A DNA stretch of 57,716 bases from CAIYRG01 sp964494505 (GCA_964494505.1 CAZBRO010000031.1:1-57716), one strand, 5' to 3'; counted from the stretch's first letter, positions 15,495 to 24,293 are shown. The notes: generated from the letters alone by a model not told the origin. Program-made: numbers and translations.

Positions 15495-16169
15495 TCAGTA
15501 GAACGCGTCGTAGATCACGTCGAGAATGCGGTCATTATAGATATTGACCAGCAGCGCGTCAGGCCCATAGCGCACCCAGCGATAGCCCGGAGGCGGCGGC
15601 GGCAATCCCAGATAGGCGTAATCGATGAAGTAGGGGGCCGCGAGAAAGAAGCCGGGCAGGAACTCGCCCCTGGCCCAGTGGCGATAGCCCCAGCCGCGCG
15701 GATAGGCGAAAGCCGGACCGCGCACCGCGGCATATTGCCGGCCACGGAACGAAAAGGCGCGGCCACGAAAATCCGGCCCCCGGCCGGCCTCGCGGCGGTC
15801 GCGGACATCCGGTCCCCGCTCGAAACCGCGATCGCGGACATCGGGGGCGTTACGCCCGTCGCGGCCATCCCGCCCGTCGCGATCTTCAGCGAGATTGCGT
15901 CCACCGGCCTGGGGTCCGCCGGCCTGGGGTCCTCTGGGCGCCGCATTCGGGGGAGGCGGAGCCGGCTGGGCCGGGTTCTGATTGAAGGCACCGCCGGGAC
16001 GGCCGATTCCACGAGGGGCGGTACGCCGGTTCTCCTGTGGAGCGGGCGCCTGCTCGGTGCTTTGGGGCCCCGCCTGGGTGTCGCGATCCTGGCCACGACG
16101 CCCATCTTGGGCCTCGGCGATGGCGGGCAACAAGGCAAGAGCGGCAACAATGGCTAAAGCGCGTCTCAT
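15495..16169 (-). CDS. RcnB-like periplasmic protein
   Basis: A 224-residue exported protein. Signal peptide MRRALAIVAALALLPAIAEA. The middle is a low-complexity linker rich in Arg, Asp, Gly and Pro with short tandem repeats (GRDGRDGR, GPQAGGPQAGG). The C-terminal 60 residues (HWARGEFLP, YRWVRYGPDALLVN, ILDVIYDAFY) are the RcnB domain. RcnB in E. coli modulates nickel/cobalt efflux, but most homologues are uncharacterised. The ATG at 16169 has GGAGG five bases before it. Confidence 0.85.
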   Translation of the reverse strand: MRRALAIVAALALLPAIAEAQDGRRGQDRDTQAGPQSTEQAPAPQENRRTAPRGIGRPGGAFNQNPAQPAPPPPNAAPRGPQAGGPQAGGRNLAEDRDGRDGRDGRNAPDVRDRGFERGPDVRDRREAGRGPDFRGRAFSFRGRQYAAVRGPAFAYPRGWGYRHWARGEFLPGFFLAAPYFIDYAYLGLPPPPPGYRWVRYGPDALLVNIYNDRILDVIYDAFY

Positions 16170-16358
16170 GGCGACCTCCGGTGCGTCCATCCCCTGCAAC
16201 GTTCAGGCAGGAGGACGGTTCATCTAAACTTTGCCGGTTCTGAGGATTAATACTTTGATTTCGCGCAATTCGGGCGCTCGCACGGCCTTATTAAGGCATG
16301 AGAGGTCTGAGCGCGCTTATTTTGCGCTGCCCGATGGGCCGGGAGATTTCTCGTCCCG

Positions 16359-17066
16359 CTAGGCCGCGAAAGTCTCGTCGAAGGAATAGCCGGCCGACCG
16401 CACGGTGCGGATGGGGTCCTTTTCGCCGGGCTGGTTGAGCGCCTTGCGCAGGCGTCCGACATGGACATCGACGGTACGCGCTTCGACATAGACGTCGGAG
16501 CCCCAGACGCTGTCCAGCAATTGCTCGCGCGAAAAGACGCGGCCGGGATGCTGCATCAATTGATCGAGCAGCCGGTATTCGGTGGGCCCGAGATGCACGT
16601 CGCGGCTGGCGCGGCGCACACGGTGGCTGCCGCGGTCGATGCTGATTTCGCCGACCGAAACCACGTCCTCGACCAGGCTCGGGCGGATGCGCCGCAGCAC
16701 GGCGCGAACCCGCGCCAGGAATTCGGTCATCGAGAATGGCTTGACGATGTAGTCGTCGGCGCCGGTATCGAGGCCCCGGATGCGGTCCGTTTCCTCGCCG
16801 CGCGCGGTCAGCATGACAATAGGCACATTGCGCATGTGGCCGCGGCCCCGCAAGCGGCGGCAAACCTCGATTCCCGAGAGCTGCGGCAGCATCCAGTCGA
16901 GCACGACGAGATCGGGGCCTACCTCGTCGGCGAGAAGCAGCGCCTCCTCGCCGTCCTTGGCTTCAAAGACCCGATAGCCCTCGCGTTCGAGATTATAGCG
17001 CAGCAATGTCGAGAGTGCGGATTCGTCCTCGACCACAAGCACGCTGCGTTCACCGCTTTCCTTCAT
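16359..17066 (-). CDS. phoB: Phosphate regulon response regulator PhoB
   Basis: A 235-residue OmpR/PhoB-family regulator. Receiver: acidic pair in VVEDES, phospho-acceptor D57 in VVLDWMLP and K109 in YIVKPFS. C-terminal winged helix with LGPTEYRLLDQLMQHPGRVFSREQLLDSVWG and TVDVHVGRLRKAL. The ribosome site AGGA is six bases before the ATG. The assignment to PhoB rather than another OmpR member rests on sequence and on phoU and phoR immediately upstream. Confidence 0.95.
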   Translation of the reverse strand: MKESGERSVLVVEDESALSTLLRYNLEREGYRVFEAKDGEEALLLADEVGPDLVVLDWMLPQLSGIEVCRRLRGRGHMRNVPIVMLTARGEETDRIRGLDTGADDYIVKPFSMTEFLARVRAVLRRIRPSLVEDVVSVGEISIDRGSHRVRRASRDVHLGPTEYRLLDQLMQHPGRVFSREQLLDSVWGSDVYVEARTVDVHVGRLRKALNQPGEKDPIRTVRSAGYSFDETFAA

Positions 17067-17083
17067 GCAATATCCTGAAATCC

Positions 17084-17797
17084 CTATTTGGGTTCATGTG
17101 GAATGGGTGTTGTCGATGTCACGTCGGCCTTGGGCCGATCGGCCCGCAAATAGGTGCCGGTCGACATGTGGTAGACGGTTTCGGCGATGTTGGTGCAGTG
17201 GTCGCCGGCGCGCTCGATGTTCTTGGCGATGAACAGCAGATGCGCGCATAGGCCGATGGTGCGCGGATCTTCCATCATATAGGTCAGAAGCTCGCGGAAG
17301 AGACTGTTGTAGAGTTCGTCGATCTCCTCGTCATGGCCCCACACGGTCTTGGCCGCCTCCGCGTCCCGGTCGGAATACGCGTCGAGCACCGCCTTGAGCT
17401 GCGCCAGCGCCTGGCGGCCCATGCGTGCGAGGCTTTGCGCAAGGCGTATGGGCGGCTCGCGGTTCAGCACCAGCGCGCGCTTGGCGATGTTCTTGGCGAG
17501 ATCGCCGATGCGCTCCAGCTCGTTGGCGATCTTGAGGGCCGCAAGCGTGGTCCTGAGGTCGACCGCCATGGGCTGGCGCAGCGCGAGCACGCGCAATGCC
17601 TGGTCCTCGACCGTCTGCTGGATGCGGTCCACGCGCTCGTCGCTGCCGATGGCGGCTTCGGCGAGCTTGGTGTCGCGCTTGGCGATCGCTTCGATGGCAT
17701 TGGCAAGTTGGGCTTCGGCAAGCCCGCCCATCTGGGCCACGGCGTTGGCGAGCGTTTCCAGCTGTTCGGTAAAAGACTTCACGATGTGCTCGGTCAT
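17084..17797 (-). CDS. phoU: Phosphate signalling protein PhoU
   Basis: A 237-residue protein made of two three-helix PhoU repeats. Each carries the metal-binding signature: NELERIGDLAKNIAKR in the first and NIERAGDHCTNIAE in the second. PhoU links the Pst transporter to PhoR and keeps the Pho regulon off when phosphate is plentiful. The ATG at 17797 has GGGAGG eight bases upstream; the longer frame adds a poor leader. phoB follows after 17 bases. Unusually, no pst genes separate it from phoR. Confidence 0.95.
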   Translation of the reverse strand: MTEHIVKSFTEQLETLANAVAQMGGLAEAQLANAIEAIAKRDTKLAEAAIGSDERVDRIQQTVEDQALRVLALRQPMAVDLRTTLAALKIANELERIGDLAKNIAKRALVLNREPPIRLAQSLARMGRQALAQLKAVLDAYSDRDAEAAKTVWGHDEEIDELYNSLFRELLTYMMEDPRTIGLCAHLLFIAKNIERAGDHCTNIAETVYHMSTGTYLRADRPKADVTSTTPIPHEPK

Positions 17798-17873
17798 GCG
17801 GGGCCTCCCCGGCGGTTCCCCGCCAGATGTCATGGGCTCTAGGACGATTCCGTCACTGCTTTGCGACGATTAT

Positions 17874-17891
17874 ATAACAGTTTAATGACGA
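17874..17891 (-). promoter_or_regulatory. Candidate Pho box upstream of phoU
   Basis: On the minus strand TCGTCAT-TAAA-CTGTTAT resembles the Pho box CTGTCAT-N4-CTGTCAT, with two mismatches in the first half and one in the second. It overlaps the end of phoR. A TATAAT (17874-17869) follows at once, closer than in a classical activated promoter, so the role may differ. Confidence 0.3.
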
Positions 17892-19156
17892 GCTTGGCCG
17901 TCAGCGGATTTCGCGGCTTCCGGCACGGCCGGAAGGAAGACCGTGAAGGTGCTGCCTTCGCCCGGCGTGCTCTCGATTTGCAGCCGTCCCTGGTGGCGAT
18001 TGACGATGTGCTTGACGATGGCGAGGCCAAGTCCGGTGCCACCCCGTTCGCGGCTTCGTTTCACATCGACGCGATAAAAGCGCTCGGTCAGACGCGGGAT
18101 GGCCTCGCGCGGAATCCCCTCGCCCTGATCCTGAACGGCGACGAAGACCTGACCCGGGCCGTCGCGCTTGCTCGGTGCGGTGCGCCCGAAACGCAGGCAC
18201 ACCTCTCCCCCGGCGCGCCCATATTTGATGGCGTTGTGGAGCAGGTTCTGGAACACCTGAGTCAGTTCGTCACGGTCGCCGACCACCCAAAGGGGGGCCG
18301 AGGCATCGATCTTCAGGGCGGTGTCGTCGGCTTCGGCGAGCGGGGAGAGGACGGCCGCGGCGTCGCGCACCACGGCAACGACGTCCACCTCGCCGGCCGG
18401 CGGATTGTGCTCGTTGAGCTCGATCCGCGTCAGCGACAAGAGGTCGTCGATCAGCCGTCGCATGCGCAGCGCCTCGACCCTCATGATTTCGAGAAAGCGG
18501 TCGCGGGCGGGCGCATCGTCCTTGGCGTGTCCGCGCAGCGTATCGATGAAGCCGGTGACGGCGGCGAGCGGCGTTCTCAGCTCATGGCTGGCGTTGGCCA
18601 CGAAATCCGCCCTGAGCTCCTCGGCGCGGCGGAGTGCCGTGAGGTCGCGGATGCGGATCACCACAAGGGCGGCCGGCGTGCGCGCGATATGGGCTTCGTA
18701 ATGCCGCTCCAGCGGCACCAGCACGCTGAAGCCGACATCTTCCGGCTCCCCTCCGGCAAGCGCGCGCTCGATGGCTTCGAGCAGCGCGGGCGTGCGCAGG
18801 ACGGCCGAGATGTGCTTCCGTTCGGAGTCGGCGCCGATCAGGGGCAGCGAAGCCCGGTTGGCGAAGACGACGCGGCCCGTCCGGTCGAGTATGAAGATGG
18901 GCTCGTCCACGCATTCGAGAACGTCGCGCACCGTCCCCGAGATGAGCGCGCCCTCGGTGAGCGGCTGGAGCCGCGTCGCTTCTCCGGTGTTGGGCGCCAA
19001 GGGAGCCGCGAGATAAAGCCCAAGGCTGGCGATCGCGAGAAGCGCGAGGATGAGGATCGAAAATTCCGTGCTGCCCCAAAATGCCACTGCGATCAGCGCA
19101 AGCATGGCCGCTGCAAAGAGCAGCAAATAAGACCGGCGCCAGCCGCGCCACCGCAT
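17882..19156 (-). CDS. phoR: Phosphate regulon sensor histidine kinase PhoR
   Basis: About 424 residues. Two N-terminal membrane helices (about residues 8-50) are followed by a PAS-like domain (DEPIFILDRTGRVVFANRA), the dimerisation domain with phospho-histidine near H191 (NASHELRTPL), and the catalytic domain with N box (FQNLLHNAIKYG), G1 (DQGEGIP) and G2 (GGTGLGLAIVK). Three in-frame ATGs are possible. I prefer 19156 because GAGG lies eight bases above it. It sits 84 bases before phoU. Confidence 0.92.
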   Translation of the reverse strand: MRWRGWRRSYLLLFAAAMLALIAVAFWGSTEFSILILALLAIASLGLYLAAPLAPNTGEATRLQPLTEGALISGTVRDVLECVDEPIFILDRTGRVVFANRASLPLIGADSERKHISAVLRTPALLEAIERALAGGEPEDVGFSVLVPLERHYEAHIARTPAALVVIRIRDLTALRRAEELRADFVANASHELRTPLAAVTGFIDTLRGHAKDDAPARDRFLEIMRVEALRMRRLIDDLLSLTRIELNEHNPPAGEVDVVAVVRDAAAVLSPLAEADDTALKIDASAPLWVVGDRDELTQVFQNLLHNAIKYGRAGGEVCLRFGRTAPSKRDGPGQVFVAVQDQGEGIPREAIPRLTERFYRVDVKRSRERGGTGLGLAIVKHIVNRHQGRLQIESTPGEGSTFTVFLPAVPEAAKSADGQARH

Positions 19157-19275
19157 CAGGCCGACCTCACTCATTCCTGACCGCAACTTTCCGAATCTCT
19201 CGAAGCCGGGCTTATATCATGCGTGCGCGACAAATCTTTGCGCCCTCCGCGGGCACGGCGTCCCTATAATGGGGC

Positions 19276-19947
19276 ATGACCGTTTCGCCCGATCAGCTCG
19301 ACGACTTCATCCAAGGGACGCTCGCGCCCACTGAGGCGAGCGAGATTGCCGAAGCGATCGCGCGCGATCCCGAACTTTCGGCCTATGTGGAAGACCAGAA
19401 GGCATTGAAGTCGGCGCTCGCTTCGCCCGTCTTCGAATGGCTCAAGCAGGCGCAAGCCAAGACCGGCCGCCATGGGCCAAGCTGGATTCCGGCGGGCGCC
19501 ATGGCGTGCGGAATAGCGCTCGGCGTTCTCCTGGCGGCCTCGTTTGGCATCGGCACGGATTTGCGCGGCGATGGGAGTGCGCCGGTTGCGCAGGGCGAGC
19601 TCGCACAGGCGCTCTCGACCGCGCTCTCCGGCGATGAAGGCGCCGGACGCGCGTCGGGGGTGCGCGTCGGGCCCTCCTTCTGGAGCAAGAACGCCGCCTT
19701 CTGCCGCGGCTTCGAGACACGGGGAAATGCGGCGAGCGCATTTGCCGGTATCGCCTGCCGGGAAGCCGGCGCCTGGCGCATCGTCGCGGGGGTGGCGGTT
19801 GCGCCAGCAGATCGCGCAGGAGGCCCGCTGGTGGCCGCTTCGCTGCCGCAGGCGGTGCGGGAGATTCTGGAGAATCTGATCGTCGGGCAAATGCTGGACC
19901 CGGACGCCGAACGCCAGGCGCGCAGCCAGGGCTGGCGCGCCCGCTGA
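19276..19947 (+). CDS. Anti-sigma-factor-like membrane protein (orphan)
   Basis: A 223-residue protein. The first 60 residues (MTVSPDQLDDFIQGTLAP, EIAEAIARDPELSAYVEDQ) are the short helical domain seen at the start of many anti-sigma factors that lack the zinc HxxxCxxC motif. One membrane helix follows at about 74-92 (AGAMACGIALGVLLAASF), then a periplasmic domain of unknown fold with two cysteines (FCRGF, IACRE). No sigma factor gene is next to it, so its partner is unknown. The start has no strong ribosome site. Confidence 0.65.
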   Translation: MTVSPDQLDDFIQGTLAPTEASEIAEAIARDPELSAYVEDQKALKSALASPVFEWLKQAQAKTGRHGPSWIPAGAMACGIALGVLLAASFGIGTDLRGDGSAPVAQGELAQALSTALSGDEGAGRASGVRVGPSFWSKNAAFCRGFETRGNAASAFAGIACREAGAWRIVAGVAVAPADRAGGPLVAASLPQAVREILENLIVGQMLDPDAERQARSQGWRAR

Positions 19948-20215
19948 ATAACATTCTCTATACGTATATTCCTTATACGGATTAAACTCCGGAAAGCGGC
20001 AGCGGGGCGGCGCTACTCGCGCGCGGGCCGCAAGTTCCCGTCCGCGGTCAAAATTATTTCGTCGAGCCTGCGGAAAAGAATCCGCGGCATCAGCCGTTGT
20101 GAGTCGTTGTCAGACCGGATCCCTCCAGAGCCGGACGCCAACCGGCCGGGAATCGCTCATGGCCTGGAGCCGGCCATTCCGGCGCGTGAGTATCGAGGCA
20201 ATGAAGGAGACCAAC
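19948..20215. other. Intergenic region with a TATACGTATA palindrome
   Basis: About 270 bases. It holds a perfect 10-bp palindrome TATACGTATA (19959-19968), followed by TTATACGG, and may include the promoter or operator of the small secreted protein gene at 20216. An open frame runs through from 20099 but has no coding character before the signal peptide. Nothing else is clear. Confidence 0.4.
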
Positions 20216-20563
20216 ATGGCAGGCACATTCCAAAAGGCGTTTGCCGCAGTGCTGATGTGCGGTGCGGCCGGGCTCTCCGGGGCTGCGCTGGCGCAGACCG
20301 CGGGCACGAATACGGCGCCGGGCGCGTCGACGGCGAGCGCCGATGTTGCGACCGGGACCGGACAGGGGGCGCCATTCCTCGCCAGCGTGCAAAGCAAATC
20401 GACTCCCGCAAAGGGGTTGAACCGCGCTGCGATGGCGCGCGTCGACCGCAACGAACGCCAAATCACGGTGGCGTTGAACCGCGCCTCGGCAGCAAGCACG
20501 GGCAATGCCAATGCGTCGGCCCAGGCCTCCATCAACGGCTCGAGCGGCACCGTCACGCAATAA
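20216..20563 (+). CDS. Small secreted Ala/Ser/Thr-rich protein, unknown function
   Basis: A 115-residue exported protein starting MAGTFQKAFAAVLMCGAAGLSG, a clear signal peptide ending near ALAQ. The mature part is rich in Ala, Ser, Thr and Gly and has no cysteine or recognisable motif. The ATG at 20216 is six bases after AAGGAG; an upstream in-frame ATG at 20201 is possible. A strong terminator follows. I do not recognise a family. Confidence 0.65.
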   Translation: MAGTFQKAFAAVLMCGAAGLSGAALAQTAGTNTAPGASTASADVATGTGQGAPFLASVQSKSTPAKGLNRAAMARVDRNERQITVALNRASAASTGNANASAQASINGSSGTVTQ

Positions 20564-20626
20564 AGGCAAAGCGCGCTGCCCTGCGGCCGCGGGCGTAAAG
20601 CGGCAATCATGCGGGCCGGACGCGTG

Positions 20627-20666
20627 GCCGGACAGGACTCTAAGTGAGGTCCTGTCCGGCTTTTTT
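20627..20666 (+). terminator. Intrinsic terminator of the small secreted protein gene
   Basis: GCCGGACAGGAC (20627-20638) pairs with GTCCTGTCCGGC (20649-20660), a perfect 12-bp stem with a 10-base loop, followed by six T. The stem also encodes the last codons and stop of the convergent tetR gene. Confidence 0.88.
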
Positions 20667-21377
20667 CCTGGGCGAATCGGCGGGACGCGCGCCCTCCAGG
20701 AACACCTTAACCGCGCGCTCCACATTGGCATCGATCAGTTCCGGCTCGGGCATGCGCAACTCGCCCACCAGAAGCCGCATTTGCAGTTCCGCAATCGCCA
20801 TCGAGCACAACATGCCGGCGTCGCGCTCGACGTCGGGGACGTGAAGCGAGCCGGCCCGATGCTGGCTGGAAAGCCAGGCTTCAAGTCTTTCCCGCACCTT
20901 GCAGGGACCTTCCCGATAGAACGCATGGGCAAGCTCCGGCGCCCGGAGCGATTCGGCGATCACCAGGCGATAGAGCGCCGCTTGCCGCGGCGACAGCACG
21001 AAGCGGGCGACCTTGCCCAGATAGCAGCACAGGACCTCGGCCGGGTCCTTGTCGCCCGCGCAATCATTGCCGGCGATCATCGCTTCGAGCACGGCCCGGC
21101 GGGCGGCAACCACAGCGGCGAACAGCGATTCCTTGGTTTGGAACAAGCGATAGAGCGTCTTTTTCGACATACCCGCCCGGTGCGCGATGTCGTCCATGCT
21201 GGCGGCGGCGTAGCCCATATCCAGAAACGAGGTCTCGGCGGCCTCCAGAAGCCGCTCCCGGCGCTCCGGCTCGGCAATCTGGCAGGGCCGGCCCCGCCGC
21301 GCGCGAGGCGGGTCAGCCTCCTTCAGCGCCATGCCGCCATCGTCGCTGCGGCTTAACGTTGAAACTTTTACCCGCAT
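20640..21377 (-). CDS. TetR/AcrR family repressor of the efflux operon
   Basis: About 245 residues. The DNA-binding domain occupies residues 36-85: RERLLEAAETSFLDMGYAAASMDDIAHRAGMSKKTLYRLFQTKESLF is the canonical TetR helix-turn-helix. The C-terminal ligand domain is alpha-helical with several cysteines. I start it at the ATG at 21377, nine bases after AAGGA; a later ATG at 21332 is possible. It is divergent from the RND efflux operon, and an imperfect palindrome lies over the promoter between them, so it most likely represses that operon. Confidence 0.9.
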   Translation of the reverse strand: MRVKVSTLSRSDDGGMALKEADPPRARRGRPCQIAEPERRERLLEAAETSFLDMGYAAASMDDIAHRAGMSKKTLYRLFQTKESLFAAVVAARRAVLEAMIAGNDCAGDKDPAEVLCCYLGKVARFVLSPRQAALYRLVIAESLRAPELAHAFYREGPCKVRERLEAWLSSQHRAGSLHVPDVERDAGMLCSMAIAELQMRLLVGELRMPEPELIDANVERAVKVFLEGARPADSPRKKAGQDLT

Positions 21378-21454
21378 CAATCGAGTTCCTTGTTCCTACG
21401 AGAAGGCAAATTTGGGATAAACGCCCTCTATGCTTTCGCAATGCAGCATACACG

Positions 21455-21490
21455 TTGACAGGGAATTGGGAACTAGATAGTTTCCGAATT
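21455..21490 (+). promoter_or_regulatory. Efflux operon promoter with probable TetR operator
   Basis: TTGACA (21455-21460) is a perfect -35 box, and ATAGTT follows after 16 bases. Over this -10 region lies an imperfect palindrome AATTGGGAACTA-GA-TAGTTTCCGAATT (21464-21490), with one extra T in the right arm and one mismatch. A repressor bound here would block transcription of the operon. Confidence 0.6.
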
Positions 21491-21609
21491 ATGCGTTTCC
21501 TGTCTCCTTGGGTGCGATCCCTGCGAAGGACATCCGCCGGCGAGGCATATGTTCGGCGCGCACAGGATTTTCGGCTATAGGACGCATTGGAATTAGAGGG
21601 GCAGCGGGC

Positions 21610-23106
21610 GTGCTTAAATCCTATTGTTCGGTTCTTTTGACATCCGTGGCAGCGGTGGCGCTTGCGTCCTGCACACTCGGACCCAATTTCGAGCGGCCCC
21701 AGGCGCCGGTGGTGATGGGCTATACGTCCTATCCCCTGCCGCCGGTGACGGCCTCGGCGGACACCCCGATTGCCGGCGACGCGCAGCGGTTTCTTCAGGA
21801 CAGCGACGTACCGGGCCAATGGTGGTCGCTGTTCCGTTCAGGCGTCCTGAACGATCTGGTCGAACAGGCGCTCAAGGCGAACCCCGATATCGATGCGGCG
21901 CAGGCCGCGCTCCGGCAGGCGCATGAGAACCTGATCGCGCAGGAAGGCTCCCTATTCCCGCAGGTCAGCGGAAGCGGGGGAATATCGCGTCAGGCGCAAA
22001 GCTCCGGCGGAAGGACAACCTCGCCCGCGTTCGATCTGTTCAACGCATCCGTCGCCGTTTCCTATGTCCCCGATGTCTTCGGCGGCATTCAGCGCTCCGT
22101 GGAAGCATCAGGGGCGCTGGAGGAGAATTCCCGGTTTCAGCTGGAAGCGACCTATCTCACGCTGACCTCGAACGTGATCACGGCCGCCATCCAGGAAGCG
22201 GCATTGTCGGCGCAGATCGCCGCCACCCAGGACATCATCACCGCGCAGGCCCAGGAGCTGGACCTGCTGAATCAGCAATTCGAACTCGGCGCGGTCGCGC
22301 GCGGCGACGTGCTGGCGCAGCAATCGCAATTGGCGGCTACCCAGGCGACCCTTCCCCCGGTGCAGAAGCAGCTTGAACAGGTACGCAATACGATTGCCAT
22401 CCTGACCGGCCGTTTGCCCTCTCAGGCGCAAATCCCCGATATCCAGCTTGCCGATCTGGCCTTGCCGTCCGATCTGCCGCTCAGCCTGCCTTCCAAGCTG
22501 GTCGAGCAGCGGCCGGATATCCGCGCCTCCGAAGCCTCCCTGCATCAGGCGAGTGCGCAAATCGGCGTCGCGACGGCCAATCTGTTTCCGGCCTTCACCG
22601 TCACCGGGAGCCTCAGCGACAGCACCAATGTCGTGGGCACGTTTTTCGGCAATCCCAACACCGCCTGGTCGCTTGCGACCGGGCTGACGGCGCCGATCTT
22701 TCGCGGCGGCACGCTCCGGGCCCAGGAACGCGCAGCCTATGATTCGTTCGACCGTGCGGCCGCGCAATATCGCGGCGTGGTGCTGAACGCGTTCGCCAAT
22801 GTGGCCAATGTGCTCGCCGCGCTGCAGCTCGACGCGGAGACGGTCAAGACCCAGCTCTATGCCGAGCAGACCGCCCAACAGTCGCTCGACATCACCCAGG
22901 AGCGTTTCCAGGCCGGCGCCATCGCTTATTTGTCACTGCTGGACGCGCAGCGCGTCTATCAGCAGGCGCGTATCGCTCTGGTGGTGGCACAGGCCAATCG
23001 CTTCGCAGACACCGTAGCCTTGTTTCAGGCGCTCGGCGGCGGCTGGTGGAACCGCGACGATATTCCGGAATTTCACGACCCGACGGGCATCGCGAGACTT
23101 CCATGA
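21610..23106 (+). CDS. RND outer-membrane channel lipoprotein (NodT/OprM family)
   Basis: A 498-residue TolC-like outer membrane factor. The lipobox is ALASC near residue 20, after a short hydrophobic signal, so the protein is lipid-anchored. Two long coiled-coil repeats follow (ALRQAHENLIAQEGSLFPQVSG and the matching ASLHQASAQIGVATANLFPAFTV). WWSLFRSGVLNDLVEQAL and the C-terminal LDAQRVYQQAR are family marks. The start is a GTG at 21610, eight bases after GAGGGG. It is the first gene of the efflux operon and overlaps the adaptor gene by ATGA. Confidence 0.93.
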   Translation: MLKSYCSVLLTSVAAVALASCTLGPNFERPQAPVVMGYTSYPLPPVTASADTPIAGDAQRFLQDSDVPGQWWSLFRSGVLNDLVEQALKANPDIDAAQAALRQAHENLIAQEGSLFPQVSGSGGISRQAQSSGGRTTSPAFDLFNASVAVSYVPDVFGGIQRSVEASGALEENSRFQLEATYLTLTSNVITAAIQEAALSAQIAATQDIITAQAQELDLLNQQFELGAVARGDVLAQQSQLAATQATLPPVQKQLEQVRNTIAILTGRLPSQAQIPDIQLADLALPSDLPLSLPSKLVEQRPDIRASEASLHQASAQIGVATANLFPAFTVTGSLSDSTNVVGTFFGNPNTAWSLATGLTAPIFRGGTLRAQERAAYDSFDRAAAQYRGVVLNAFANVANVLAALQLDAETVKTQLYAEQTAQQSLDITQERFQAGAIAYLSLLDAQRVYQQARIALVVAQANRFADTVALFQALGGGWWNRDDIPEFHDPTGIARLP

Positions 23107-24281
23107 ACAAACCAGAACGTCCCGAGCTGATGGTGGAAGAGCGGCCTCCGCGCAAGAGACGCTTGTGGCTGTGGATGATCCTTGTCGTGGTCGCAGCGGT
23201 GGTGCTGTTCGGCGCGATCTTCGCGTTTCCCATCGTCGCCTTCACGGCCAAGGGCTTCCCCTCGCCGCCCCCCGCTTCGGTGTCGACCACGATCGCGCGC
23301 TTCGATCAGTGGCAGCCAACCATCCAGGTGGTCGGATCGCTCAAGCCCGTGCGCGGCGCGGACCTGTCCGTGGAACTGCCCGGTGTTGTGGCGGAGGTCA
23401 ATTTCGATTCCGGCGGCGATGTGAAGGCCGGTGAGCCGATCGTCCGGCTCATCGATGACGACGATGTCGCCAAACTGCACACGCTCGAGGCGTCGCGCGA
23501 CCTCGCGCAGACCAATTACAATCGCGATCAGGCACAGCTTCAACGCCAGCTCATCAGCCAGGCGCAATTCGATGTGACGGCAGCCAATCTCAAATCCTAT
23601 GAGGCTCAGGTCGCCGAACAGCGGGCGCTGCTGTCCAAGAAGACGCTGCGGGCGCCCTTCGCGGGCCATCTCGGCATCCGCTGGATCAATACCGGCCAGT
23701 ATCTGACGCCGGGGACCGCGGTCGTCACCCTGCAGGTGCTCGACCCGATCTTCCTCGATTTCTACATTCCGCAGCAGCAGCTCGACCAGATCAAGGTCGG
23801 GCAGGCCGTCAACGTGAAGGTGGATTCCTATCCCGGTACGCCGTTTGCCGGCAAAATCACCACCATCGACCCCAAGGTCGATCCGGCAACGCGCAATGTC
23901 GCGGTCAGGGCGACGCTGCCCAACGCGCAGCGGAAATTGCTGCCCGGCATGTTCGCCAATGTCGAAATCATGACGGGCACGCCCCAGCGCTACATCACGC
24001 TGCCGCAGACGGCCATCACCTTCAATCCCTACGGCAACATGGTCTTCCTGGTGAAGGACGGCAAAGACGCGAAGACCGGCAAGGAGTCGCTCATCGCGCA
24101 GCAGACCGTTGTGACCACGGGCACCACGCGCGGCGACCAGATCGCGGTGCTCGCGGGGCTGAAGGAAGGCGACGTCGTGGTCAGCACCGGGCAGACGAAG
24201 CTGCAGAACGGGGCGCCTGTTCTTGTCAACAACGCGGTCCTGCCGGCCAACGAGTCCAACCCTCAGCCGCACGAGCAATAG
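23103..24281 (+). CDS. RND efflux periplasmic adaptor (membrane fusion protein)
   Basis: A 392-residue HlyD-type adaptor. One N-terminal membrane helix at about 20-48 is followed by a lipoyl-like half (PGVVAEVNFDSGGDVKAGEPIVRL), a coiled-coil hairpin rich in Gln and Ala, the second lipoyl half (APFAGHLGIRWINTGQYLTPG) and the beta-barrel and membrane-proximal domains. It links the inner-membrane pump to the outer-membrane channel. The ATG overlaps the stop of the channel gene. The operon order channel-adaptor-pump is less usual than adaptor-pump-channel. Confidence 0.95.
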   Translation: MNKPERPELMVEERPPRKRRLWLWMILVVVAAVVLFGAIFAFPIVAFTAKGFPSPPPASVSTTIARFDQWQPTIQVVGSLKPVRGADLSVELPGVVAEVNFDSGGDVKAGEPIVRLIDDDDVAKLHTLEASRDLAQTNYNRDQAQLQRQLISQAQFDVTAANLKSYEAQVAEQRALLSKKTLRAPFAGHLGIRWINTGQYLTPGTAVVTLQVLDPIFLDFYIPQQQLDQIKVGQAVNVKVDSYPGTPFAGKITTIDPKVDPATRNVAVRATLPNAQRKLLPGMFANVEIMTGTPQRYITLPQTAITFNPYGNMVFLVKDGKDAKTGKESLIAQQTVVTTGTTRGDQIAVLAGLKEGDVVVSTGQTKLQNGAPVLVNNAVLPANESNPQPHEQ

Positions 24282-24293
24282 GCGGAAAGGTCC

